A DNA stretch of 64,000 bases from Owenia fusiformis (Eukaryota; Annelida; Polychaeta; Sabellida; Oweniidae): positions 37,592,759 to 37,656,758 of the forward strand of contig CAIIXF020000007.1 of NCBI GenBank assembly GCA_903813345.2, given 5' to 3'. Positions within the stretch are counted from its first letter, which is position 1, and each line of letters begins with the position of its first letter. Below are positions 22,301 to 28,375 of this stretch, in pieces. The translations under genes were made by a program, and so were the position numbers. A model generated the notes under the pieces. The model worked only from the letters and a program-made list of their open reading frames with translations. It made no database searches and was not told where the DNA came from.

Positions 22301-23426
22301 TTAAAGAAAAGTTGAGTTAAGAAAAGTTCCCAAAATGAAGGTAGCATCAAAATAAGAGACTATTATCGTGAACGATTTTAAGTGCAATGCTGCATATATT
22401 CTGCTCGAAAAATTCCGCATTGGAACGAGACAAAGTCGAGTGCAAATACATAATATCGAGAGCATGATATATCCTGTATTGCACTTCAAATCATTCTATA
22501 ACGTTTTTTATCGTGTGATCATCTGTATTGCTACTGAGAATGTCCCCTCCGTAACAATGTTTTCTGTATTGCGACGGAGAAGATCAATGGGGACAATCTC
22601 AGTAGCAATACATATTGGTACAGCACAAGAACTGACCAATCAGAAGGCTTCATTTTACAGATCATACGATAATGTTTTATACAATTAAATATAGTAATTA
22701 GATTAGCAAAATAAGTGACACAAAATGTTTTAAAGCTTACGGGGTTCAAGCAAAATGAATAAGCAAACGCTTATTATGTAAAGAGTTACCAAATTATAGA
22801 TTAACCAACATTTTATCTCGCGTGATGTCAAAAGCTACATCTTCCACTTCAGAAGTAAAGAAACAAATAAATCATTCTATTACTTTTAATACTTTGGAGT
22901 TCTATCATTAAAAGCTCACTTTGAGTTCTCGATAGTCTAGTAATGGGACATTTTAGTCAATTTAAAGATTGTATGGATATAAAAGATATTTTGGTGGACA
23001 TTGAATTGTTATTTTAGCAAGTATACATACTACATGCATGTAGTACTGATAAATTACATTAACACGGGTATTTGTATGCCGTTTCAAAGTTTAATATAAC
23101 CCAATGTGCATTCATTAGAGAGACATATTCCTTTAATCTTTTCCAAATACTAATTGTGAGTTTCATATTTACCAACCATGGGATTTTTGTTTTCCATAAA
23201 TGGCGTCAGTGCAGTTTAATCAAGTACTTATTAATCAATTCTATATCACTTTTGTCGAGACAAAAAACAGTTGAACTACTGTATCAGTCTATCAATAAAA
23301 TATCAATTCTTGATTAATTAGCAGATTAATAACCCATATCATAATTTGATGTGTATCTGTTATACTTTTGACAACTATAACTTGTGGTTTTATATAGGCT
23401 AAGGCATACTTACCCAAGTTCTTCAT
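324..23426 (-). CDS. Gene B: secreted sushi/EGF/chitin-binding/MAM/TSP1 mosaic protein (5' end and 21 exons; 3' end outside window)
   Basis: Whole-gene span spliced from 21 predicted coding exons listed separately, 3861 nt or 1287 codons, all phases compatible. Order: signal peptide; helical N-terminal region; sushi; four EGF; sushi; peritrophin-A chitin-binding domain; low-complexity Ser/Lys/His linker; MAM; TSP1; TSP1; long helical exon. The last donor (GTAAGT below 324) shows that more exons lie beyond the left edge. Almost all junctions from sushi 1 onward are phase 1, the signature of exon shuffling. The protein should be secreted, bind chitin or a similar glycan, and join matrix or cuticle; that role is inferred from the domains. 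Confidence 0.85.
1545..1715 (-). CDS. Gene B exon: thrombospondin type 1 repeat 2
   Basis: 171-bp phase 1-1 exon with [32 protein letters not shown] and CNDFPCS. This is the full TSP1 pattern, and [14 protein letters not shown] is a textbook core. TSP1 repeats commonly bind glycosaminoglycans and matrix partners. Confidence 0.92.
2165..2326 (-). CDS. Gene B exon: thrombospondin type 1 repeat 1
   Basis: 162-bp phase 1-1 exon with [30 protein letters not shown] and CGSDPCP. It has the TSP1 signature W..W..C...CGGG...R.C and six cysteines. Acceptor gtttacAG, donor GTAATG. Confidence 0.88.
2826..2936 (-). CDS. Gene B exon: MAM domain, last part
   Basis: 111-bp phase 1-1 exon encoding [20 protein letters not shown] then DNVEIYC. 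It matches the MAM end 'f.lvfEg..g....g.iaiDdi.f..C'. At about 125 residues this MAM is shorter than the usual ~160. Donor GTAAGT. Confidence 0.82.
3406..3597 (-). CDS. Gene B exon: MAM domain, middle part
   Basis: 192-bp phase 1-1 exon with [20 protein letters not shown] then [19 protein letters not shown]. This is the MAM 'C l.F.y...g...g.L.v........lw...g' region. It carries NQT as a possible glycosylation site. Confidence 0.8.
3694..4335. mobile_element. Mariner-type MITE, copy 1
   Basis: Inverted ends AGGGTGTCCCGAAAGTATGC ... and its complement GGGACACCCTG, followed on both sides by TA. It is about 640 bp and lies in the MAM intron of gene B. Long subterminal stretches are also inverted (CTTTAAAATGATATATGACA and complement). 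The first base of the left end is changed. No transposase frame survives. Confidence 0.8.
4499..4606 (-). CDS. Gene B exon: MAM domain, first part
   Basis: 108-bp phase 1-1 exon with [20 protein letters not shown] and SSDWRREC. It matches the MAM opening 'C.FE.glC.......ddfdW'. Donor GTACGT. It joins in frame to the next exon to form DCHMAYKP. Confidence 0.8.
4783..4920 (-). CDS. Gene B exon: Ser/Gly/His low-complexity linker
   Basis: 138-bp phase 1-1 exon encoding [19 protein letters not shown] and on through five consecutive histidines followed by [14 protein letters not shown]. The Ser-Gly tract could carry O-glycans, and the His/Asp/Glu stretch could bind divalent metal. Acceptor gtgtgtAG, donor GTAATC. 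It continues in frame into the MAM domain. Confidence 0.75.
5092..5127 (-). CDS. Gene B mini-exon b (36 bp): Ser/Lys linker
   Basis: 36 bp, phase 1-1, acceptor caatttccAG and donor GTAAGA. It encodes [11 protein letters not shown]. With mini-exon a it forms a two-unit linker, [12 protein letters not shown] then [12 protein letters not shown], that looks like a duplicated unit. Confidence 0.65.
5580..5640 (-). repeat. Fragment of a tRNA-derived SINE
   Basis: The minus strand reads GGTTGCGAGTTCGAGACGTG, a Pol III B-box-like motif, with CTATTGGTCGCCGTAACCAC before it. It sits 28 bp from the 5' side of gene B mini-exon a. Only the tRNA-like head is visible. Confidence 0.4.
5652..5687 (-). CDS. 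Gene B mini-exon a (36 bp): Ser/Lys linker
   Basis: 36 bp, phase 1-1, with a strong polypyrimidine tract (ttctttctcgtgctctgtttAG) and donor GTAATA. It encodes [11 protein letters not shown]. Its short length would hide it from most gene finders, but length, phase and composition match the next mini-exon. Confidence 0.6.
6190..6760. mobile_element. Likely DNA-transposon remnant with AAGCGTAAC subterminal repeats
   Basis: At 6230-6300 the minus strand carries several copies of AAGCGTAACAAAGC, and the same motif recurs on the plus strand at 6525-6620. The two clusters face each other around 6300-6520. The right flank adds GCGCTTTGCTCGCCG, related to the hairpin at 11209. Dense inverted subterminal motifs of this kind are typical of hAT- or Harbinger-like elements. 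I see no clean terminal repeat. Confidence 0.45.
6286..6381 (-). CDS. Small acidic ORF, possible exon inside the transposon remnant
   Basis: 31 codons, [20 protein letters not shown] then [11 protein letters not shown] and TAA. A good acceptor (ctaattctttgactacAG) lies just upstream and a strong donor (GTAAGAG) overlaps the stop. The 'EEDLMYVAL' end resembles the acidic starts of transposon-encoded proteins. Its phase does not fit gene B, so it is more likely the first exon of an embedded element. Function unknown. Confidence 0.35.
   Translation of the reverse strand: MADQQDPEDPDGPEHDLSEEDLMYVALREAA
7431..8005. repeat. Foldback repeat with GGGCCGCAGG loop, copy 1
   Basis: A 140-bp near-perfect hairpin at 7431-7572 (arms ATATTGGGATTATCCC / GGGATAATCCCAATAT) has the loop GAGGGCCGCAGGTCCCGAGG. 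A second palindrome at 7885-7945 has GCGGGCAGATATA arms. The unit ends ACCTATAACACGTCCAAGTA near 7990. The copy at 60945 has the same order of parts. Confidence 0.65.
8098..8175. repeat. AT microsatellite (TATAA/ATATA)
   Basis: Runs of aataatataat and tatatata of variable period, directly after the foldback repeat. Simple sequence only. Confidence 0.8.
8489..9141. mobile_element. Mariner-type MITE, copy 2
   Basis: Perfect CAGGGTGTCCCGAAAG ends with TA target duplications at 8487-8488 and 9142-9143. It is 653 bp and the same family as the copy at 3694, sharing both the ends and inner segments. Intron of gene B. Confidence 0.85.
9186..9445 (+). repeat. Tandem repeat, ~40-bp unit GACCCACATCTAGG
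   Basis: About seven degenerate units, each with 'gggACCCACATCTAGG' followed by TTTTTTCAAAAA. They start 45 bp after the MITE at 8489-9141. Not coding. Confidence 0.7.
9670..9875 (+). repeat. Tandem repeat, ~100-bp unit with TGCAATAT motifs
   Basis: Two larger units, each built from alternating 'TAGTGCAATATATGTATTTA' and 'TATGCAATATGCATCTCACA' segments. Diverged. Confidence 0.6.
10010..10195 (+). repeat. 3' fragment of a SINE/LINE-like element
   Basis: Contains GTGTCTCATAAGTCGGCACC and ends in aaactaaactaaaactaac, a target-primed tail. The GTGTCTCATAAG block also occurs, in the other orientation, at 43,980-44,030 beside a (TTAG)n tract. The same family is therefore present twice. Confidence 0.5.
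10865..11150 (+). repeat. Tandem repeat, ~60-bp unit AAAATGGCTGACTTCCG / TGATGTCATCA
   Basis: Four to five degenerate units alternate 'CCTGCCCAGAC', 'AAAATGGCTGACTTCCG' and the palindrome TGATGTCATCA. Intronic. Confidence 0.65.
11209..11320. repeat. GC-rich perfect-type hairpin
   Basis: The arms are AGCTAAGTTCACA...GATGGCGCTTTAA and TTAAAGCGCCATC...TGTAAACTTAGCT. The loop region has GCGGCATGCAAAGCGGC. The sequence around is much more AT-rich. Related to the segment at 6690-6750. Confidence 0.65.
11604..11932. repeat. Foldback element, ~60-bp arms
   Basis: Left arm AAAGGAGGAGGGAAATTAGC from 11604 and right arm GCTAATTTCCCTCCTCCTTT ending at 11932. The inner arm parts ATTTTGGCCATTTCCT / AGGAAATGGCCAAAAT also pair. 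An open frame on each strand is a by-product. Confidence 0.7.
13800..14060 (-). repeat. Two tandem tRNA-derived SINE heads
   Basis: On the minus strand, two units carry CGCGTTCGAGCC (B box) preceded by a GTAGCCT...GG A-box-like start: one at about 13815-13895, one at about 13955-14055. Each is followed by a matching 'GTTGCTCAAAAATGTAATAA'-type segment, so the duplication covers more than the tRNA part. Not a functional tRNA: stems and anticodon arm do not hold. Confidence 0.6.
14872..15032. repeat. Foldback repeat, ~70-bp arms
   Basis: Left arm GGAATAAATAATGATAGGCC and right arm GGTCTATCATTATTTATTCC, with further pairing of TTGGACAGAATGTTAGTACA to TGTACAACATTCTGTCCAAC. The loop is about 25 bp. 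Intron of gene B. Confidence 0.75.
15145..15331 (+). repeat. Tandem duplication, ~94-bp unit
   Basis: Two nearly identical copies of AAAATCATG[TC]..., each running through CATTTCATTGGTGAACAGTA to CCCCTCTATAAGTTTG. Only a few bases differ, so the duplication is recent. Confidence 0.85.
15815..15870 (+). repeat. Dispersed repeat 'GGCCCGTGGCCAGGATTT'
   Basis: A short segment GGCCCGTGGCCAGGATTTTT then CAAGGGGGTCACTTTGACA. A longer relative starts at 63553. I treat both as fragments of one dispersed family. Confidence 0.5.
16469..16651 (-). CDS. Gene B exon 13: peritrophin-A chitin-binding domain (CBM14)
   Basis: The frame gives [50 protein letters not shown] and KWAAEC. This is the six-cysteine peritrophin-A pattern 'C...d..dC..Yy.C..g.....C...l.wd..l..Cd.....C' with the aromatic residues used for chitin contact. 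The 5' splice fits gene B in phase 1. The 3' donor is weak (T|GTACCCC), falls inside the codon of the sixth cysteine, and the frame closes soon after, so the 3' boundary is uncertain. Confidence 0.8.
16949..17161 (-). CDS. Gene B exon 12: sushi (CCP) domain 2
   Basis: 213-bp phase 1-1 exon with [29 protein letters not shown] and a closing YTGIQPYC. Four cysteines fit the sushi pattern. The usual Trp before the last cysteine is replaced by Phe-Tyr. Donor GTATATC. Confidence 0.88.
17381..17494 (-). CDS. Gene B exon 11: calcium-binding-type EGF 4
   Basis: 114-bp phase 1-1 exon encoding [18 protein letters not shown] then [16 protein letters not shown]. Six cysteines and an IDEC calcium start. 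It has the same exon length and phase as the other three EGF exons. Confidence 0.92.
18065..18178 (-). CDS. Gene B exon 10: calcium-binding-type EGF 3
   Basis: 114-bp phase 1-1 exon encoding [18 protein letters not shown] then [16 protein letters not shown]. Six cysteines are present; the usual NGG/NGT after cysteine 2 is NKA. Confidence 0.92.
18456..18569 (-). CDS. Gene B exon 9: calcium-binding-type EGF 2
   Basis: 114-bp phase 1-1 exon encoding [18 protein letters not shown] then [15 protein letters not shown]. Six cysteines and the DxNEC calcium consensus are present. Confidence 0.92.
18839..18952 (-). CDS. Gene B exon 8: calcium-binding-type EGF 1
   Basis: 114-bp phase 1-1 exon encoding [18 protein letters not shown] followed by [14 protein letters not shown]. 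The D-x-D/N-E-C start is the calcium-binding EGF consensus and all six cysteines are present. Confidence 0.92.
   Translation of the reverse strand, partial: ALTNAKVTHVRITAHVWIDTMHLNVFAYLGMKVLPAI
19173..19370 (-). CDS. Gene B exon 7: sushi (CCP) domain 1
   Basis: 198-bp phase 1-1 exon. Four cysteines lie in the sushi pattern: [27 protein letters not shown] and WTGDETRC, with the conserved Trp before the last cysteine. Sushi domains mediate protein and glycan binding. Donor GTATG. Confidence 0.9.
19621..19852 (-). CDS. Gene B exon 6: helical / coiled-coil region
   Basis: 232 bp, phase 0 in and 1 out. It includes [20 protein letters not shown] and [20 protein letters not shown], with clear heptad-like hydrophobic spacing. 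Exons 3-6 together form a ~265-residue helical N-terminal region that precedes the mosaic domains. Confidence 0.75.
20145..20284 (-). CDS. Gene B exon 5: helical region with cysteine pair
   Basis: 140 bp, phase 1 in and 0 out. It encodes [20 protein letters not shown] then [20 protein letters not shown]. The NCT sequon is a likely N-glycosylation site, and two cysteines may pair. Donor GTAAGT. Confidence 0.75.
20629..20830 (-). CDS. Gene B exon 4: helical region
   Basis: 202 bp, phase 0 in and 1 out. It contains [20 protein letters not shown] followed by [18 protein letters not shown]. Leu-rich heptad-like spacing suggests a coiled coil or helical bundle. No cysteine. Donor GTATAC is weaker than its neighbours. 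Confidence 0.7.
21514..21737 (-). CDS. Gene B exon 3: N-terminal region of unknown family
   Basis: 224 bp, phase 1 in and 0 out. It starts [20 protein letters not shown]; later parts include [20 protein letters not shown] and [20 protein letters not shown]. There is a basic RVRR at the start of the mature protein, just after the signal peptide, which could be a proprotein-convertase site. The family is not recognised. Confidence 0.75.
22235..22288 (-). CDS. Gene B exon 2: signal peptide core
   Basis: A 54-bp phase 1-1 exon encoding [17 protein letters not shown]. With the preceding exon it reads [18 protein letters not shown], a hydrophobic core with a plausible cleavage after VHG. Acceptor tatttcAG, donor GTAAG. 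Confidence 0.8.
22373..22613. repeat. Two adjacent foldback repeats
   Basis: Hairpin 1 (22373-22496) pairs GATTTTAAGTGCAATGC with GTATTGCACTTCAAATC. Hairpin 2 (22524-22612) pairs TGTATTGCTACTGAGAATGT with its near-complement ending AGCAATACA, with a nested CTCCGT/ACGGAG stem. Between gene B exons 1 and 2. Confidence 0.65.
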
Positions 23427-23441
23427 TAATGTGATCAAAAT
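23414..23441 (-). CDS. Gene B exon 1 (coding): start codon
   Basis: Acceptor aattttAG before 23441, fifteen UTR bases, then ATG AAG AAC TTG G at 23426-23414 and donor GTAAG. Joined to the next exon it gives MKNLA, the start of a standard signal peptide. The start is chosen because no other in-frame ATG precedes the hydrophobic stretch. Confidence 0.75.
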
Positions 23442-23662
23442 CTAAAATTTAAAAAAATGTACATTTTAAATAATACATCTTGGAAAACCTTGGCCCTGTT
23501 AAAGAAAAAAGCTGAAATTACCAATTGTCAATTTTGATATCGACAAAACATTGACTGTAATTCCAAAGAAAAAGAACCACAGAGAAGAAGAACCACGGTG
23601 TTATTTTTTCATATGAATCAGAGGATTACATCGTGTACATGTCATAATGGAGAAATCATACT

Positions 23663-23810
23663 TATGCCTTGGTCACATTTGCTCCGATTTTCACTACGGC
23701 GTCCGGCCGATTGAGTATTTTGTTCAAATTGAATACAATATTGAATAAAACACTCAATCGGCCGAGCCCCGGCAGATGTTTCGGAGCATACATGTATGTG
23801 ACCAAGGCAT
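23663..23810. repeat. Foldback repeat ATGCCTTGGTCACAT
   Basis: Ends ATGCCTTGGTCACAT and ATGTGACCAAGGCAT; inner arms CGGCCGATTGAGT / ACTCAATCGGCCG. It lies just upstream of the gene B start codon, inside the predicted 5' UTR intron. Segments like GAACAAAATACTG next to CGGCGCCGG at 2060-2100 and 28990-29030 look related. Confidence 0.7.
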
Positions 23811-24408
23811 GTAGCATGCAGAATCAGTGGAAGTTCAAACTACTGTCTAGTGCACGTGTGGTTGTATCACCTGATGCATTGAGATATGACATGTCGATAT
23901 AAATTTGTGATGTATTTGCTTAAAAGATAGTATAAAAATGGGCCTATGCTGGACGGATATAAATGAATATTTTTATGCAATACATTTCTGATATTTTACA
24001 AACCAACTATTACCGAAACGATTACATAAAATGTAAACGTTACCCTGTGCATATCCCTAATGACTCTTATCTAAGCGAAGCATTTATTGAAAGATATACT
24101 TAAAGAAACGAGAAATAAGCAGTGTTCAATTTCGGAATAGTCACCCTGAGAAAATATTTCTTCATTGTGTAGATTACCCTTTCTAAGGCAATTTGATTTG
24201 TTTTGTTATAAACCATTGGTATTATAACAGTTAACAATACAGCAATTAAAGATGATTAATTACACTTGACAAACAATCGAATTAAAGACAGCTTACGCTA
24301 AATATTAGAATCAAGTCATAACATAATTTGTGATAAGTGCAGACTTAGACGTACATTGACATTTTGATTTCAGACTAAGAATTTATCCATACTAAAAAAC
24401 AAACTCAC

Positions 24409-24481
24409 CTATTTGTCGAATATCTGAATAAGCAGAATAGGATCGACGTGCTGTTAATCTGTCACGGTCGAATGGAGCCAT
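24409..24481 (-). other. Possible 5' non-coding exon of gene B with an upstream ATG
   Basis: A strong donor (AG|GTGAGT) ends at 24409. Spliced to the acceptor at 23442, it would supply the 5' UTR of gene B. An ATG at 24481 opens 24 codons in a frame that would run past the real start codon out of frame, so it would act as an overlapping upstream ORF. The 5' limit of the exon cannot be read; 24481 is only where this ATG lies. Confidence 0.3.
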
Positions 24482-27400
24482 TGGCAAAATGCATATATTC
24501 ATATATTGTTGGAGTATAATATTCGTTGCTGATATCATATCAATTTAACATGAAACGTTCGTGATTATTTGCTTTTAATCTGTATTTATTTAATCAATTT
24601 TTAATAAGTATGTATGAATGATTCTAACAATGTTAACGATAATGGTTGTTGTTAATACCATTTTATGATTACGTCAAATAATAATGGATTTACAAGTTTT
24701 TTAATTGATATCACCGACTCACTGGTGTAGTCAGACAGTAGGTAGGTTAAGTTACACGTTTTTTAAAACTTGTACATGAATAAGTAGAATTATGCTTCTT
24801 TGTGGATAAGTCCGCATTTGTAGTGTTTATTTGAACGATTTAGTGTAAACGTATACGGGAAATAATTGTAATTAGGTCCCTGGGAAAGTGAAATGAAAGC
24901 CTGAGAGTACTCCCGGGGGTCGAGATGTTATACGCTCACGTACAGGTTATTTTAAAAACGTGTTATTTAACCTCCCCGTTCTATTGTGTTTCACGTATTG
25001 TTTGTTATAATTTCAGAAACCTATATAGGAATATGTATGTCATCTTGGCTAGGAACCATGGTACGCCATTCCTGATCAAAATACCACGTTGGAAATTGTG
25101 CTCCTGGGAGATCTGTACCAGTACAGTGGTCACATCATAGCAATATGGCACATGAAAACATTTTTTCAAAAGAATTTCAAACATAAGAACAAAATTGGCG
25201 TTTCCTTTAAAAACATGATCTAATCAACATAAAAGATATTTAAAATATATGTGTAAACTGACGAAAAAACTCGGCTACATTTTGTTAGAATTTCGCTTGA
25301 ACTTGTAAAAATGGCAGCCATTTTCAAAATAACAGCCTTCTAGACAAAGTGTTATGAAACAACGCGCCATGCTTATTAGTACACGCATATCAAATACGAA
25401 CAAAACCTCTCCACTTTTTTCCAAGTAACAGCAAACATAGAAAAATAGCTCGTAAAGGCCGCAATTTTTCAAAATGACTGCCATGTGTCTCCCAAATATC
25501 TATTCTAGCTTTACTAATGTCATATTATATTTTTTTACATTTACAAATTTTACATTTTAAAACAAATTGTTATTTGTACCTAGATCTCACTAACATCGGT
25601 ACTAAACTGATCGCCATCTTTGAATGAGGGACCATTTTTAAAATCGGCTTTCGAGCAGAACTTTTAAGCCCATAGGGCATGTGGGACAAAATATGATCAA
25701 ATTCGGACAAACGGTGTTTGATTTATCACCCAGGCAGACAGATGATCGGACCGAGTCGTTCCCTATATCCCTCCAAACTTCGTTGGATGGGATAATCAAT
25801 ATGCAAACGATGTACAGCTAGCAAAACTTCGTATCCAAAATGATATATGGTTATTGCGAATGTCTAGGAATGATATATTGTGTGTCCCAAAAATGGATCG
25901 GTTTTAGACAAGTATTTTCTCAGCTATGGATTTACTAAATTTATTTAAAGCTTATTCAAAGCAGCACAAGCGTATCATCGATATGTCTTATAAATATAAC
26001 AAGAAATTGGTTACACATTATGTAAGCATTGACAAATTGGAATCAACAATCAAAATCAAATATCAGAGCTACTCAATGAGACCTTTATCATTTTTGTTCC
26101 AGCAATAAGTTTTTGGCATATATCAATAATTTTAGAAAAGCTTGTCTGGGTGTGTCAGGTCTATTACATTGATTTTCTGTATCGTTGATGTCTGTATCCA
26201 AAATCAATTCTGTCCATAGTTTAGAAGAATTTACGTTACTTTTGAGTGAGGGTGACCAATGCTACCATTGAATACAATTTTAGGAAAATGGAATGGAAGA
26301 AGAATTCTAAAGGAATTACAGTTTAGCAGGGATGGAGTTGAAGTCAAACAACTGTTTTACTAATTTTACTACATTTATTACATTTTATGAGATATTCAAA
26401 CAAGCATATTTAAAAACATTTATTATTGATATTCTGTATGTCTTTTACAAACTTGTCACAAGCTTATTGGTCAAATAAACATCAAGATTTAGTGTGCTTT
26501 AGCCAAACATTTGGTTTCCAAACAAATCAATTTACATTGACATGTACATGTACATGTTATATATCATATACCAAATTGCATTGCCTATGGACCATTCTAA
26601 TACTAACCATCATACAATTTGGTATTTTCCTTTGCATCTTTGCAATATTTAAAATTCATTAAAAAGTTAATAGTTTGCAAATATTTATATATATTAAGAA
26701 GTGTATATTTCCACATCGATATGCTGTAGAATGAATATATGATTTCGTGTTTAAGAAGGTCCTTGTTTAGAAACATTCTAATAATATACATCATTATGTC
26801 GATCAAGTGACTACGTTGGTCTTGGATAACTAGCCATTCTTCTTAAAGGTCTGGATAAATATAATGTCGGCCGTACGTAACTCCGTCTGTAGGGGGATGC
26901 TTATAATATATTGTTACATATAACCTCTGTCAAGTACAATTTTACAAATTGTAATCTAATCCCCATTACTTTTGTTTTGATACGATACGAAAAAGTGTGC
27001 CTTCTTACACTGAGCTAAAAAACGATGACGTATATGTGAGATTTGATTTTATCAAATTTTGAATACAATACTGTAAAATAAGGCACCCCAGTTGGTAGTT
27101 TGGAATTCGTAAGCGTCGTGTGATTACTTTGAATCAAATGATACGACTATCAAAAACGACAGTTACTTTTTATCAGTCAAAACTGTTGTTAACAGAGGGT
27201 GTGCATCTTGAATAAATATCTCTATGTTCTGAGAATAACACATCTGGTGCTATACTCTTCTAATATTGCACCACGTATACTTATAGACTCTTATAAGTAT
27301 GCAAATGGACAATACAATGGGCAAATATAGCATATAAAAACTTGTCTTGCACCACGTGCGCATCAATTTTTCTTTCTACATTTTATTTGTCCAGAATGGG

Positions 27401-28073
27401 AAGTACATTTTATTTTGAAGTTAATTCTGCACACTGTTGATACTATAGCTTACTGCCTTACATCCCAAATAATCCATTCATTCTGCAAAATACAAAAAAT
27501 ATCAGTTTATATAGTGAACTATTGGAGCGAGGGCCGAAGGCATATATTGCTCAGATCAATAAAAAGTAAAATTAATGCCTTCTAAACTAGCACTGATAAC
27601 CCTAAAACAGGCCCGAAAAGGTGGTAATAATGGTGTTTATTGCACAAGTGTTTTATATTTCACTCGAGACCACTGTTTTTTTTACTTCAGCTGACATAGG
27701 TATTGCTATATACAGCTTAGCTAAAGGGGGGGGGGCAAATGAAAATCTAATAGATTCAATTTTTGAGACTCAAACTGTCAAAATTGTATCATTCGGAACA
27801 TGCTAATAAATTGACAATAATGCTCCATGTCCAGTATCAACTCAAGGTTAGAGTTTTTACTGTCATGTTTAAAGAAGCAATGTTGCAATGAAAATAATCA
27901 AAATGAGTAGAAGCGTTATCCTGCAAAGTGGAATATAGTATTTCAGGGATGTATTCAAGAGGTCTCAAATTTATATACTGTGTACACAGTATTTGTAGTA
28001 ATCCTTAAGAAAAAAATCAAGAAAACAACATTTAAAAAACTTTATACTTTGTTGGTATGCGATTCTTACCCAA
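24482..28073. other. Intergenic region between genes A and B
   Basis: AT-rich, with no exon I can support. It contains a short segment GAGCGAGGGCCGAAGGC at about 27530 (see the foldback family) and a G10 run at 27727. The gene A 3' UTR and the gene B promoter must lie here, but I found no unambiguous poly(A) signal or TATA box. Confidence 0.5.
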
Positions 28074-28375
28074 TCAGCAAGTTACTTTAGCGGTTGATTC
28101 AACTTTCCAACCGGAAAAATATTTTTCCCACTTCGTCGCTCTTTGCGGATAGATTTCAATTGTTTCCCCCTTTACACCGGCCACGCCACTATCCAAAGTA
28201 TCACCAATAAGCCATAGGCCAAATTTGTAGTACAGATACAAGTTGCGTCCCGTTTGCTTGTACGATGCCCTGTAGTTGACGACAGTTCCAGTTCTTGTAT
28301 AGCGACCATTGTATTGGGCATGGGGCACACTGAACCCGGTCACTTGAAGGCTGTCACACGAATCAGTGTTTGGCT
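28074..28375 (-). CDS. Gene A exon 16: novel repeat module 8 and stop
   Basis: The terminal exon, phase 1 in. It has CDSLQVTG, NGRYTRTG, NYRASYKQTG, NLYLYYKFGLWLIGD and ends KVTC followed directly by TGA at 28074-28076. The protein thus ends exactly on the closing cysteine of the eighth module. Confidence 0.85.
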
